Assembly: GCA_963681505.1 (NCBI GenBank)
Contig: OY811988.1
Coordinates: 5,103,607-5,167,606 of the forward strand
Reading direction: 5' to 3'
Length of the DNA: 64,000 nucleotides
From: Eunapius fragilis
Taxonomy: Eukaryota; Porifera; Demospongiae; Spongillida; Spongillidae
This document shows, piece by piece, positions 23,946 to 34,710 of the stretch. How positions within the stretch are numbered: the stretch's first letter is position 1; every line of letters starts with the position of its first letter. The notes below the pieces were generated by a model. The model saw only the letters and a program-made list of their open reading frames with translations. It ran no database searches and was not told the origin of the DNA. Position numbers and translations under genes: made by a program.

Positions 23946-25340
23946 TACAACCGTTCGACTCCAGCATCCCTACATCAACTACACCTAATTTTGAAATCCT
24001 GGGGGCACCAATTGGAAGTCCAGAATTTTGTGGTGAATACATTGAGGCAAAGAGTTAGCAGGCTTGTTCTCTTCTCCATCTTTTACCTCAGCTATGTGAC
24101 CCTCAAGTATCCATCTTGCTACTTCGCCACTGTGCTAGCGTTTGTAAGCTGTCCCATTTAGGTCGCTCAATTCCTCCATGTGATTCTTCTCTAAGGCAGT
24201 TTATGCTCTTCGATGAAGATGTCCTCCACTGTTTGGAAGAATGTGCAGCCTTTGAACTTACACTTTCAGCCACCAAATTACGGCATGGTGGTCTTGGATT
24301 GACATCAGTCTCTAACCACTCCTCCAGTGCATTTATTTCATCTTTGTCCAATGCTATTGATGTCACCAGTGCTCCAAATGCTTCCCATCACCTCAAACAG
24401 GCAATAGCACTCTACAACACAAAGATCAACTCTGCTGATGCAATCACATTTGAATCAGTGACTAGCTCTCCTCCACAGCAGCACCATCTATCAGGCAAAA
24501 TAGAAGACAATTCCTTTCAGACTTTTCTTATTAACAGCACAGTCTGTACCAGAGCAAGACTCAGAGCAGTATCAGCCAGTAATGCTAATCCCTGGTTGAG
24601 AGCTATTCCTTGCATACACAATGACTTAGCTTTGGAGCCTCAAGAGATGCAAGTCCTATTAAAATGGTGGCTAGGTCTACCTGTCTTCTCAGCTGACAGT
24701 AAATGTCCCTTCTGCTCAAGTGCCCTTGATCCAGATTGCCACCATGCCCTTACATGTCGTTCTGGAGGGGACGTCATTTCACGGCACAATAAACTGCGAG
24801 ACTGTTTTGCCAATCTGTGCTCCAAAGCATGCTTATCTCCTCAACTGGAGAAAGGTCCAGGCTTAGACTTTTCTAGGCCAGCTGATGTGCTGGTACCAAA
24901 CTGGTCCCTCTCCAACCCTGCAGCCTTTGACCTGAAAGTCATTCATCCGCTTAATACGGACTTGATTCTGGAAGCGAGCTTGGCTTCAGGTAACTCTGCA
25001 GAGGTTGGTGAGATTGGAAAGCATGCCAAGAACAATCAGATGTGTGCAAGATTGGGCTGGTCATGTATTCCATTAGTGGTGAAGGTCTATGGTGGTTGGA
25101 GATGTGAAGCCCAAGAATGCTACTCCAGATTGAGAAAGAGGCTAGCCATGCAAGTGGGAATATGTGAAACTGAGGCACTGAGCCAAATGTACTGCCTGCT
25201 GGGTGTCACACTGATGAGGCAGAATGCAAGAGCCATTCTCCTCAGATGTGCCCGTGCTCCCCTTCTTGAGTATTAAACTTAATTGTGTTATGTAATGAAA
25301 TTATTATTATTGATGATAATAATAATATAGGAATACAATA
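23946..25340 (+). pseudogene. retroelement copy D: third subfamily, 5'-truncated, one nonsense codon
   Basis: After (ATT)n the frame gives FEILGAPIGSPEFCGEYIEAKS, an in-frame TAG (24056-24058), then an uninterrupted frame to 25276. This contains LLRHCASVCKLSHLGRSIPP, GGLGLTSVSNH, LKWWLGLPVF, CPFCSSALDPDCHHALTC, HNKLRDCFANLC and RPADVLVPNWSLSNPAAFD, and ends ARAILLRCARAPLLEY. The C-terminal segment (GGWRCEAQECYSRL) differs from the other copies, marking a separate subfamily. The 3' flank at 25298-25330 is ATT/AAT-rich. RT catalytic motifs are missing through 5' truncation. Confidence 0.85.
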
Positions 25341-25389
25341 TTTAGGAGGAGAAACAACATGCATGAATTATTAATAAATCATGCTACAG

Positions 25390-27890
25390 TTCAATAAACT
25401 TTAAGATGGGAGCCACCTGGAAAGGATTGCTGTCGCATTTGCCCTCACCAGATGCAAGTTGAGCCTGCTATACAGGTCAGACAGCACAACCGACTTTGGT
25501 TTGCCCGATATGATGGCGACGGGAGGCAAGCATCTTAAACGAGTCCATGGCTTCCTTTCCCCAAGCACCATAGGACTCCGTGACCAGAGGTACACAATAC
25601 CAGCCCAAAGCATTGCATTTGGGGTCATTCTCATTATGCTTTCGCTCTTCAGTGGACAAGGCGGCTGCCCCAGCTGACAATCCCGCTACTGAAACAATTT
25701 TGGGGTTAGCGGTGATGTCACTGAAATATCAAAGGCAGCTGGTTTGCCAAGGGCCCAGTTGGGTAGCAAAATGTCTGCAGGGTGTGAATGGTCATGCTCA
25801 GATGTAAGATTGCTACCCATCTCCACCTTTACGCTCAAGTGGGCTCTACGGCAAGTCTCCGCCAACACATTGCGCAGCTGGTTGTGTCGGGTGACTACGT
25901 CTCCTCCTTTTTTGCACGTTGTAGCATGATGACCAAGGGGATCTAATGCACTGTTTGGGCATAAGGCACACAGGGAACCATTGGAGGTGTCCAAACCAAG
26001 CCACCACTTGACTGCTACCTGGAATACTGAGGGCTCAAGATGAAGGCCGAGACCTTCAGATGGGACTACAGTTAGCCATGAAGCAGCATGTGGAGACGAG
26101 ACAGACAACAAACGAGCCTTATCAGCAACAGAAGAAATGATCAGGATGTTATTGAACTGATGGATGTCAATCTTGCTCGAAAGTTGATTTTGATGGACTG
26201 AAGATGAAACTAAACCATCAGACTGAATTGTATCAGAAGGAGATACAGACTCATTGAATGTCTGTATTGCATCAGAGAGATGGTGGTTGGAAGGGGAGCC
26301 ATAGCCAGAAGAGAATAAAGATGCAATGAATGCTGCAGGTGAGTGTAGGGACAGAGACCTCATGCCCAACCCTCCTCTGCTTAGGCTTAGCTGGGCCTGC
26401 TGTCAGGCAACATCAGTTGTATCAACTGCAGTGCATAGTGAAAAACTTCTACGAACATCTTCATCAAAAAGCTGAAGAGAAGTCATAGCAAGTAAAGGAG
26501 GAGTAGCACGGGCTAGATGTGCAACCCGACAAAATCCCCCACACATACGCAAAAGAGTTAAAGCAACCTGAGGGTCCACTGCACCAACTTCCTCAAGCCT
26601 TTCAAGCAAGGGTCTTGCCTCAGACCGCTTCCTGGAGATAAAGGCCGAGCAAAAATCTTTATCATTATTGGAATTCCCAATATCTCAATGTTGGGATTGT
26701 GAGACTGTTTCATGTCAGTTGGGAACAAGCTCAAATCACTCTGGCTGTAGACCTCACATTTTGACATATTCACGAACAGGCCAAGTGGTGGACCAATACC
26801 TTTGATCAATGCCAGTGCCCTATGCACCGCAGATATGGGACCAGCCAGCACTCCATCATCATGATACCAGGCATGGCATTGAAGATTCGAACAAACTTCA
26901 TCTTTAGATATTTCAGAAATCACTAAGGTCAAAAAAAAGAGGACCAAGTGGATCTCCTTGCTGAACTCCAGACTCAGACTGCAGATGACCCATAGTGTGC
27001 CATAACAAAGGATGTAGTCCATAGCACCAACAGGCCCAAGGGAGTAACTCTGGAAAGTGATTTTTAACTTCAACCAAGAGTGCCTGATGTGACACCACAT
27101 TAAATGCGTTCTTCAGATCTACCTTAAGAACAGCAAATTCAGGATCAGACCAATGCTCCTCAATACACCCCCTTAGCCCATGGGTAATTTTCTCTGTGCC
27201 AAAAGGGCATGCCACGCCAAATTGATGCGGTTGAAAGAACTCTGCTGCCTTGCACTTCACTGCAGCACAAAGACACTTTCCCGTCAGGTGACGGAGGGTT
27301 TCTCCAACAGCAATGGGCCGAACATCCAGGGGGCAATCAGGCTTAGATTTATTCAATGCAGTCAGGTTTCCGCCAGCGAGGAAGACAGACAATTGAGATG
27401 GGGCTTTTCCTGATGCAAGAAGATGAACAACTGCCTTGAGAGAAGACAGAATCGCTGTCTGAAAAGGAGTCTCTGCTGCATCAATGAGATGCTGGACACG
27501 GAGGCCAGTAGGCCCGGCAGCAGTGAGTTTAGGAAATGATCTTAAAATTGCCATTATGTTAACATTACTGAGAATGCTAGTATCAAATTCAGGTGCTTCA
27601 GGTGTGGTGGGTTGTTCACACTTGGGGTGCTTTGAAAGTAGCAACTTCCATGTCTCTTCAGAATTTGGTGCAACACCTGTTGAAACTAATACCTGACATG
27701 CTTTGCCATACAGACCATCTTGTGCAAGGGAGATTGCTGAGGCCACCTGTTGTTTTGAAGAGCTGTTCTTGGCATGATGCAATCGGTTGGATGGTGAAGC
27801 ACGGGCCTTTGCCATCCTCCACAATTCACTGAAGCTATCCTTTAACCAACGGTCACAAAGAGCCTCAATGGGGACTGGTTTATTATGGCG
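25390..27890 (-). pseudogene. retroelement copy E: RT, knuckle and endonuclease, several frameshifts
   Basis: Minus strand, 5' end at (ATT)n (27892). The open segment 27824-26913 holds FPKLTAAGPTGLRVQHLIDAA, DVRPIAVGETLRHLTGKCL, FGVACPFGTEKI, VDLKNAFNVVS (RT motif A) and SGVQQGDPLGPL (motif B). A frameshift near 26925 leads to WYHDDGVLAG (motif C; His replaces the Leu of the other copies), GPPLGLFVN and EILGIPI. Further shifts at about 26660, 26400 and 25685 separate the LRMCGGFCRVAHLARATPP block, the knuckle/HNQLRN/ILLPNWALGKPAAFD block and the C-terminus. The N-terminal zinc fingers are lost. It belongs to the PNWALGKPAAFD subfamily. Confidence 0.85.
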
Positions 27891-27891
27891 G

Positions 27892-28200
27892 CGCTATTAT
27901 TATTATTATTATTATTATTTTTATTTATTTATTTTTTTATTTACGTATTATTATTGAAATACACGAAACAAGACAATACATGAATGGAATAAATGCTCAT
28001 ACAGAATTATTATTAATATTGTCCACAAAAAACACCTATAGATGTTCTAAACTACATATTATTATTATTATTATTATTGTGTTATGTAATGAAATTATTT
28101 TTAAAGGATAATATTTTTATTTTAAATGCATACACAATTATTATTATTACTATTATTTCCATTCTTTTTTATATTTATTATTACATAATTACATGAATAC
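27892..28200. repeat. (ATT)n-rich junction block with 3'-end-only retroelement fragments
   Basis: ATT runs at 27893-27918, 28062-28078 and 28138-28155 enclose short non-repeat pieces. One of them, around 28023-28060 (CACAAAAAACACCTATAG through TTCTAAACTACAT), is repeated at 30088-30117 in the 3' untranslated part of copy G. These are therefore retroelement 3' ends of a few tens of bases between ATT arrays. Confidence 0.7.
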
Positions 28201-30010
28201 ACGAATATACAGCAGTAAGATAATTAAATGCACCCTACTATAGGTACTAGACAGGGACAAAACACCTGGAGAGGATGGCTGTGGCATTGGCTCTAACTAG
28301 TATGAGGTTCAGCCTCCCATATAAGGCAGCTAGGACCTCAGCCTTAGCCCTGTTGGAGCTAGTTGCAAGGCGAGAAGCCAGAAGAGAAAAAGACTCCATT
28401 GCTTCTGTCCCCCAAGCACCATATGCCTCAACCACCATGGGGACGCAAACCCACCCTAGTTCCTTCCATTTGGCATCATTTTCTTCATGCTTCCTTTCCT
28501 CGGTAGCTCTGGCAGCCTGACCTGCTCCGAATCCCACTTCAAGTAAAATATTGGAGTTAAGCGGTGACGTCACAGACAAGTCAAAGGCTGCTGGCTTACC
28601 CAAAGACCAGTTGGGTACTAGGATGTCTGCAGGGCGAGTGTGGCTATGGTCTTTGGAGAGGTTACTTCCTGCCTCCACCTTAACACTCAGGTGGGCACTG
28701 CGACAGGTCTCAGCAAGGGTGTCACGTAGTTTATTGTGGCGGGTTACTACATCTCCACCACGCTTGCAGGTGAGTGCGTGATGGCCAAGGGGATCAAGTA
28801 CTTTCCCAGGACACAGAGGACAAATTGAGCCACATGAGGTGTCTAGGCCCAGCCACCACTTAATGGCCACCTGGAACTCTGAAGGCTGGAGATGAAGGCC
28901 TAGCCCCTCGGAGGGAATGACTGACACCCAAGATGCAGCGTGAGGGGAGGAGACAGAGAGAAGGCGTGCTCTATTTGCGGCAGAAGATTGCTCATAGAGT
29001 GTATTAAACAGATGGTAGTCAATCTTGCAGGACAGCACCTTTTGATGGAAAGGGGATATCAACACCTCCTCTATGCTGACCGCCTCAGATAAAGGTACAA
29101 GTGAGTTAAACAACTCAACTGCATGGATAAGGTGTTCTTGGGACAATGGACCAGCACCAGAGGAGCTCAGAGAGGCGATGTAAGCAGCTGGTGAATGCCG
29201 ACTCAGGGAGCGCATGCCCAGGCCACCCCTGCCTAAGCTGAGTTCTGCCTGTTGCCAGGCCTGATTGGAGGTGTCCACTGCCGTGCACTTGAAGAAGGTA
29301 GCTCGGATGTCATGATCAAAGGCCTCAAGGGCTGATATGGCCTGGGAGGGTGGCGTGCCACGAGCAAGGTGGGCCAGCCTGCAGAATCCCGCACATTGAC
29401 GTAGGAGGGAAAAGACCACATGTGGGTCGAATGCTTTGGCCTCATCATGTTTCTCCGAAATGAAGGTGGCGCAAAAAGCCTTGTCACCAATCGGGATGCC
29501 CAAAATAACAATATTAGGGTGAGTTGATTATTTCATTTCTGGAGGAAAAGGACTGACATCATGTTTGCTAAATATCTCACATTTAGGAAAGTTTACAATG
29601 AGACCATTAGGAGGACCAAACTCTTGTATGATAGAGAGAGCTTGAAGAACAGCAGACCTGGGACCAGCCAGCACACCATCATCCAGGTACCAGGCATGGT
29701 AGGACAAATCTGCACACATAGAATTAGTGGCGATTTCTGACACTACTTTGTTTAAAACCAGGGAAAAGAGCAGAGGACCAAGAGGATCCCCCTGCTGAAC
29801 CCCTTGTTCCGAATGTAAGCTGCCCAAAGGATGCCACAGAATGGGATGCTGACTGTAACACCAGATGGCCCAAGGGAGCAGCTCAGGGAAGTGTTTGCTG
29901 CACTTTGAGAGGATTGCCTCCCGTGAGACCATATTGAAGGCGTTCTTCATGTCCACCTTAAGGACAACGAAGTCATCATCCAGCCAATACTTATTAACAC
30001 ACGCTCTTAT
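28200..30010 (-). pseudogene. retroelement copy F: RT motifs A-C to C-terminus, one stop codon and a small in-frame deletion
   Basis: One frame runs from about 30010 to 28247 on the minus strand and is interrupted only by TAA at 29528-29530. It holds VDMKNAFNMVS, GVQQGDPLGPLLFSLVLN, WYLDDGVLAGP, GPPNGLIVNFPKCEIFS, ILGIPIGDKAF, LARGTPPSQA, GGLGMRSLSRHSPAA, CPLCPGKVLDPLGHHALTC and RPADILVPNWSLGKPAAFD, and ends YGRLNLILVRANATAILSR. About 13 residues are missing between EKHDEAKA and FDPHVV relative to copies C and H. Frame preservation over nearly 600 codons suggests recent insertion. Its 5' truncation point abuts the A/T-rich tail of copy G. Confidence 0.88.
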
Positions 30011-30024
30011 TATTTTTATTTTTT

Positions 30025-30228
30025 TTAATTTTTTAAAATTATATTTTATCAATTAGAATACAGAGAATAAAAGCACTATTGCACACAAAAAACACCTATA
30101 GATGTTCTAAACTACATAGCTTCTACCTAGAATGGATCTAGCCACTGAACGCACCAGGGACATATTAAGGCGGCTGTAGATGGTGTGGAGGGCCCAAGAC
30201 TTTGAAGTTATTATTATTATTATTATCA
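30025..30228 (-). pseudogene. retroelement copy G: last ~30 codons plus 3' UTR, ending at (ATT)n
   Basis: Minus-strand 30200-30120 reads TIYSRLNMSLVRSVARSILG then stop, the C-terminus seen in copies H and I. It is followed by about 100 bases of 3' untranslated sequence and an AAATAATAAG-type tail that touches copy F. The 5' truncation meets (ATT)n at 30205-30225. It is therefore a very short 3'-end insertion. Confidence 0.8.
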
Positions 30229-30256
30229 TGGATAATAATTAACATCAAAATGGATA

Positions 30257-33200
30257 ATGCCGTGCTGTAGATGCAACGGAAGGAACGCCGTATGTAAGGG
30301 CTGTTCGTGCGTGAGGAAGAAGATTGCGTGCTCGGATTGCTATCCTTGCCGTCAAGGGAAGTGCATGAACTTAACCACGTCGTCCCAACAATTATCTAGT
30401 ACCTCGGCGCTACCACTTCGAATTCTCTCTCCGACATCCGTAGCTTCTAATTCTGATGATCTGCCTCCTCAAGTCTCCGCATCACCGCAACTTCTTTCTC
30501 CATTATCACATTCACAGCAGCTGTCCGCATCCCCATCGCTGCCTTCTACACATTCACAGCAGCTGCCCGCAATTCCACCGCAGCAGCCGCATGCAGTTCC
30601 TATTTCTCCGCAATCACCACCCGCATTGTCGCTGTGCTCCTCGTCGCATCATTCTTCTCCACCGCCCCGACAACCTTCATCCCCGACTCCATCTCCTGAG
30701 CAGCCAATTTTACTGCGGGTCCTCCAACAGCACCTCGATCACGAGCTCTCATTACCACCCACCCCAGGATTTTCCTCCACCACACCACAGACCTCTTCTT
30801 CAGGACTTTCCTCCACCACACACCAGGCTTCTTCTTCAGGTCTCTCCTCCACCACACCACAGGCTTCTTCTTCAGGACTTTCCTCCACCACACACCAGGG
30901 CTCCTCTTCAGGACATTTCTCCACCACGCACCAGACCCTTTCTTCAGGAATTCCCTCCAGCAGGAAGCAATGCACTGTTGATGGTTGCCCTGCACAGATA
31001 GCTCCATCCATGTGGCACAACCACATGACCCTCCATGCCAAAGGTGCTCTTCCTGGGAGTGTACCATCAGAATGGCTGAGGGTCCAAAATGTATTTGTTT
31101 GCCCTAGCTGTTCCCAGCTGGTTTCTAACTCCCGGCAAGCTTCTCACCTGCGCCAATGTCCTATGAGGAGCATCACATCAGTTTCTTTACAGCGGCCTGT
31201 TCCAACCCCCTCTTCAGATATCAGTCACAACCTTCCTACTTTTGAGGAAGTGTGCCAACTGAACCACCCAACTCTGCGGTACATCCCAGCTAAAGCCAGA
31301 CCAGCTTTTGCAAAAGCTGTCTCATCTGCTCTAAGAGATGTCCTACTAAAGAATACTGAAGATGCATGGTTAAAGCTCTTCATGCTCCCAAAGTGTGTCC
31401 TCCCTTCCTTGAAGCACAAAGGGAGCCACAATCCACATGTAGCAATAGAGTCTCTTTGCAAAATGTGGTTGAATAATGACCTATCCACTCTTTGGACAAT
31501 GGCAAAAAGTCGGGAGAACAACAGCATCACAGAGGAGGCCACTATCGGCAAGAATTACAGAAGAGTGATTAATTCTGCAGTTTCTCTCGGCCGCTCAGGA
31601 TTGACAGGCAAAGCTTGCCGGATGCTATTATCAAGTGGCATTGCCCCCAATAATGACACAACCTGGCGCTTGTTGCAGGCCAAGCATCCAGCCTGTCCAC
31701 CTCCAGTGACCCCAAATGCTACCTCTGAGCCTGTTACGCTAGGTCCCACCTTTAAAATACTGAAGATCTTGAGATCCTTCCCTAAAGGTACCTCAGCTGG
31801 TCCTTCAGGACTCTCTGTTCAGCACCTTTTGGATGCTGCATCTATTCCCCTTCACACATCAATTGGTGACTCTCTTAAGGGCATTGTGAATCTTATGGCT
31901 TCTGGAAAGGTCCCTGAGCCAGTGGCAACATTTTTGGCAGGCGGCAGGCTAATTGCACTGAACAAAGGTAAGGAGGGTAACCCACCAGATGTTAGGCCGA
32001 TTGCAGTGGGGGAAACATTGCGTAGGCTGACAGGGAAATGCATCTGTGCCATCCTAAGGGACAAGATCTCCTCATTCTTTCAGCCCTCACAATTTGGAGT
32101 GGCTTGTAAAGCAGGTGTAGAGAAGATTGTGCACAGCTTAAGGAGATGCATTGATGAAAACTGGTTAAGTGGCGACTTTGTAGTGTTCAAGGTGGATATG
32201 TCAAATGCCTTCAATATGGTATCGAGGCAGGCAGTTTTGGATGAGTGTGCTACTTTCTTTCCAGAGCTTCTCCCATGGGTCTCGTGGTGCTATGGATCTC
32301 ATACATCATTGTGGCACCCTATGGGCCAGATAAGTTCCCAGTCTGGTGTCCAGCAAGGTGATCCACTGGGCCCAATGCTGTTTGCCTTGGTTCTCCATAA
32401 GCTTGTTACCAGTATTGATGCAGATGATGATTGTCTCCAGCTGCTTCTGGAAGCTTGGTATCTTGATGATGGGGTTCTAGCAGGGGAGAGGTCTGCAGTA
32501 ATACGTGCTCTGCACCTCATAGAAGAGCTTGGTCCTCACTTGGGGCTTTACATCAATTTTTCCAAGTGTGAACTTTTCAGTAGGAGTGGTAATTCACTAT
32601 TTCCACCAGGGGTGAAGTCGTCTCTCCTTCCCAACCTGGACATCCTAGGAGCCCCAATTGGAGATTTTGTCCACTGCTCTCGCTTCATTGCTGAGAAATG
32701 TGCAATGCCCAAGATCTTGCTTAAGGCTCTTGTGGATGTCTCTACAGTTGACCTTCACGTGGCCTTTTCGCTTCTTCGTATGTGTGGAAGTTACTGTAAG
32801 TTAGTGCATCTAGCCAGAGCCACTCCTCCAAGCCATTGTGCTGACTATCTTAAGCTCTTTGATGAGGTGGTTGGGTCTTGACACCTCTGGAGGTTCTCTG
32901 TGTCCACATTGTCCTGATATTGCCCTTGACCCTCTAGGTCATCATGCAGCCTCCTGCAGACATGGTGGTGATGTGGTTGCAAGGCACAATCACTTGCGGG
33001 ATATCTTTGCTAACTTTTGCCGCCAGGCCCACCTTTCTGTGAGGGTTGAAGTTGGGCATGGCTTAGCTAGGGACCATGTTAACTCTCGTCCTGCGGATGT
33101 CCTTGTTCAGGGATGGGACAGAGGAAAGCCTGCGGCCTTTGACGTTACTGTTGCTTCACCCCTTACACCAGTAACCCTCAACAATGCCAGTACCTCTGTG

Positions 33201-33479
33201 GGAGCAGCAGCCTATGCTGCTGAACTGAGAAAGCATGTGGCCAATGACACCAGATGCCAGGAGTTGGGGTGGACATGTATCCCCCTAGCTGTAGAAACAT
33301 ACGGTAACTGGGGGAAGGAGGCCCAGAGTGTTTTCTCCCGTCTTGCCTCTCTACTTGCCATCGGCCAGGCCATTCCCAAACCCAAAATGCTGGGTGACAT
33401 CTATGGCCACCTCAACATGTCACTAGTGAGGTCAGTGGCTAGGGCCATCATGGGGAGAGAAAATGTCCGGATAGGTTAG
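30257..33479 (+). pseudogene. retroelement copy H: near-complete RLE-type non-LTR retrotransposon with an internal deletion
   Basis: The longest copy. ATG 30257 opens an 874-codon frame. Domains in order: N-terminal Cys cluster (residues 3-37: CCRCNGRNAVC, GCSC, CSDCYPCRQGKC); a Ser/Thr/Pro/Gln-rich linker (40-235) with five 12-residue repeats; a C2H2-like finger (CTVDGC...H...H, about 237-258); a C-x2-C-x11-H-x3-C finger (about 282); then RT from about 505 with SAGPSGLSVQHLLDA, FGVACKAGVEKI, VDMSNAFNMVS, GVQQGDPLGPM and AWYLDDGVLAG. It breaks at LKLFDE (32865): about 0.5 kb encoding the thumb region is deleted and the frame shifts. The rest (32838-33479 frame) resumes at RWLGLDTSGGS with the knuckle CPHCPDIALDPLGHHAASC, RPADVLVQGWDRGKPAAFD and SLVRSVARAIMGRE. 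RT plus this knuckle and an R-P-A-D...D core is the layout of R2-like elements with a restriction-like endonuclease that perform target-primed reverse transcription. Both flanks are ATT/AAT repeats. Confidence 0.9.
30766..30957 (+). repeat. 36-bp tandem repeats inside the copy H linker
   Basis: Five 36-bp units encode 12-residue repeats of the type LSSTTHQASSSG. The multiple-of-three unit keeps the frame. It is part of the disordered linker between the Cys cluster and the zinc fingers. Confidence 0.9.
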
Positions 33480-33584
33480 AAGAACTGTAGGTTTTTTAGC
33501 GGCATCTATTGTAAGTTAGTTATCCTTATAATATTGTAATTGTGTTAGTCCTTTTATCCTGCTGTAACTGTATTCTGTTGTCAA

Positions 33585-33760
33585 TAATAATTATTAAATA
33601 ATAAATAAATAATAAATAATAAATAATAATAATAATAATTTTAAACAGTAGCACGTATCAATAACATGAACAAAATGACATCACGTGGGAGTCCTAAACT
33701 AAAGTTTTTAACCCTCTGGGGTCTGGGTGCCATTATTATTATTATTGGAATCAACACACC
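33585..33760. repeat. AAT/ATT arrays enclosing a 3'-end-only fragment
   Basis: Copy H ends in AATAAATAATAAT-type repeats (to 33640). The next 90 bases (AAACAGTAGCACGTATC and on) recur at 35913-35955 and end at (ATT)n 33731-33746, followed by GGAATCAACAC. Both pieces look like minus-strand 3' UTR ends of the same retroelements, cut to under 100 bases. Confidence 0.65.
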
Positions 33761-34208
33761 GAGTAAAAGTATATAACAGATACACACTATCTACACATTA
33801 TGTATGCACTAGCGTGTCCCCGTGAAAAATCACGGGCTGATTATACGTCTCGCTGTTATTCGTCGCGCTATTCATTTGCCATATGAACAGTTGGTCTACC
33901 TCCTAGCTCCTCTTTTTTTACCGGCTGTTTTAACCGCATATATAATCTATCACCTGTTCTAACATACCGTTACTACGCAACCTCTATAACATGCCCGCGC
34001 AAATTTCAGATAGTAACTACATGTTCTCGGCCGGTACGATGAGACTTGAGAGTGAACCACAATAGCGTTGCTTTTATTCTTTCGGCACTTATGCAGTTCC
34101 CCCCTCCCCCCACTATGAATTCAAGAAATATTGAAAAATTTTAGATATTAAATGTGAAGTGGAAACCAGCTGTCATTGCAACCGCCTTTTGTGTGGGAGG
34201 TGGTCGTT

Positions 34209-34310
34209 CCTATTGGTAGCTAGGTACGCGTACATACCTAGCAACCAATAGGCGCTAGGCCGAGTATATAAATGAGTTACGCGGACGTACGTACGTACGA
34301 TGGAAATTAT
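34209..34310 (+). promoter_or_regulatory. promoter-like block: palindromic CCAAT/ATTGG pair, TATA box, ATG
   Basis: A 44-bp near-palindrome (CCTATTGGTAGCTAGGTA ... TACCTAGCAACCAATAGG, 34209-34252) places ATTGG and CCAAT boxes in opposite orientation. TATATAAA follows at 34265, then repeated GTACGTACG and an ATG near 34300. Spacing is like a class II core promoter. The short frame after the ATG stops within about 15 codons, near a retroelement insertion. It might be the promoter of a displaced gene or of a transposon. Inference only. Confidence 0.4.
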
Positions 34311-34365
34311 AGTATTAGATAAACAGCCTAACAACCCACTCCCATAGACTCCCTACCCATTATAA

Positions 34366-34690
34366 AATTATTATTATTATTATTGGAATACATGAATGCA
34401 TACATGTATACTATTTATTTTAATGAATCTACAGTTCTACTTACAAACACATCTAATCACCCTACAGTTCCACTAACCTCCCCTTGGACAGCTTCCCTTC
34501 CCATGATGGCCCTTGCCACAGACCTCACCAGAAACATGTTGAGGCGGCTGTAGATTTCAGACAACATTTTGGGTTTGGGGATGACTTGGCTGATAGAAAT
34601 CAGAAAAGCAAGCTGGGAAAAACACTCTGAGCCTCCTTCCCCCAATTGCCATACGTTTCCACAGCTAAGGGAATACATAACCATTATTGG
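34366..34690 (-). pseudogene. retroelement copy I: last ~75 codons and 3' UTR
   Basis: Minus-strand text (with a frameshift near 34650) gives PLAVETYGNWG, then ISQVIPKPKMLSEIYSRLN and LVRSVARAIMGREAVQ, the end of the copy-H subfamily. The 3' UTR runs to (ATT)n at 34367-34385. The 5' truncation is at about 34687, next to ATTATTGGGAATA. Confidence 0.8.
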
Positions 34691-34710
34691 GAATATAAAT
34701 GCATGTACAG

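Noticed and set aside
30456-31067. Alternative-frame ORFs (His/Pro-rich plus frame, Trp/Lys/Val-rich minus frame) over the copy H linker
   Set aside because: Shadows of the Ser/Thr/Pro-rich linker and its 36-bp repeats in the main frame.
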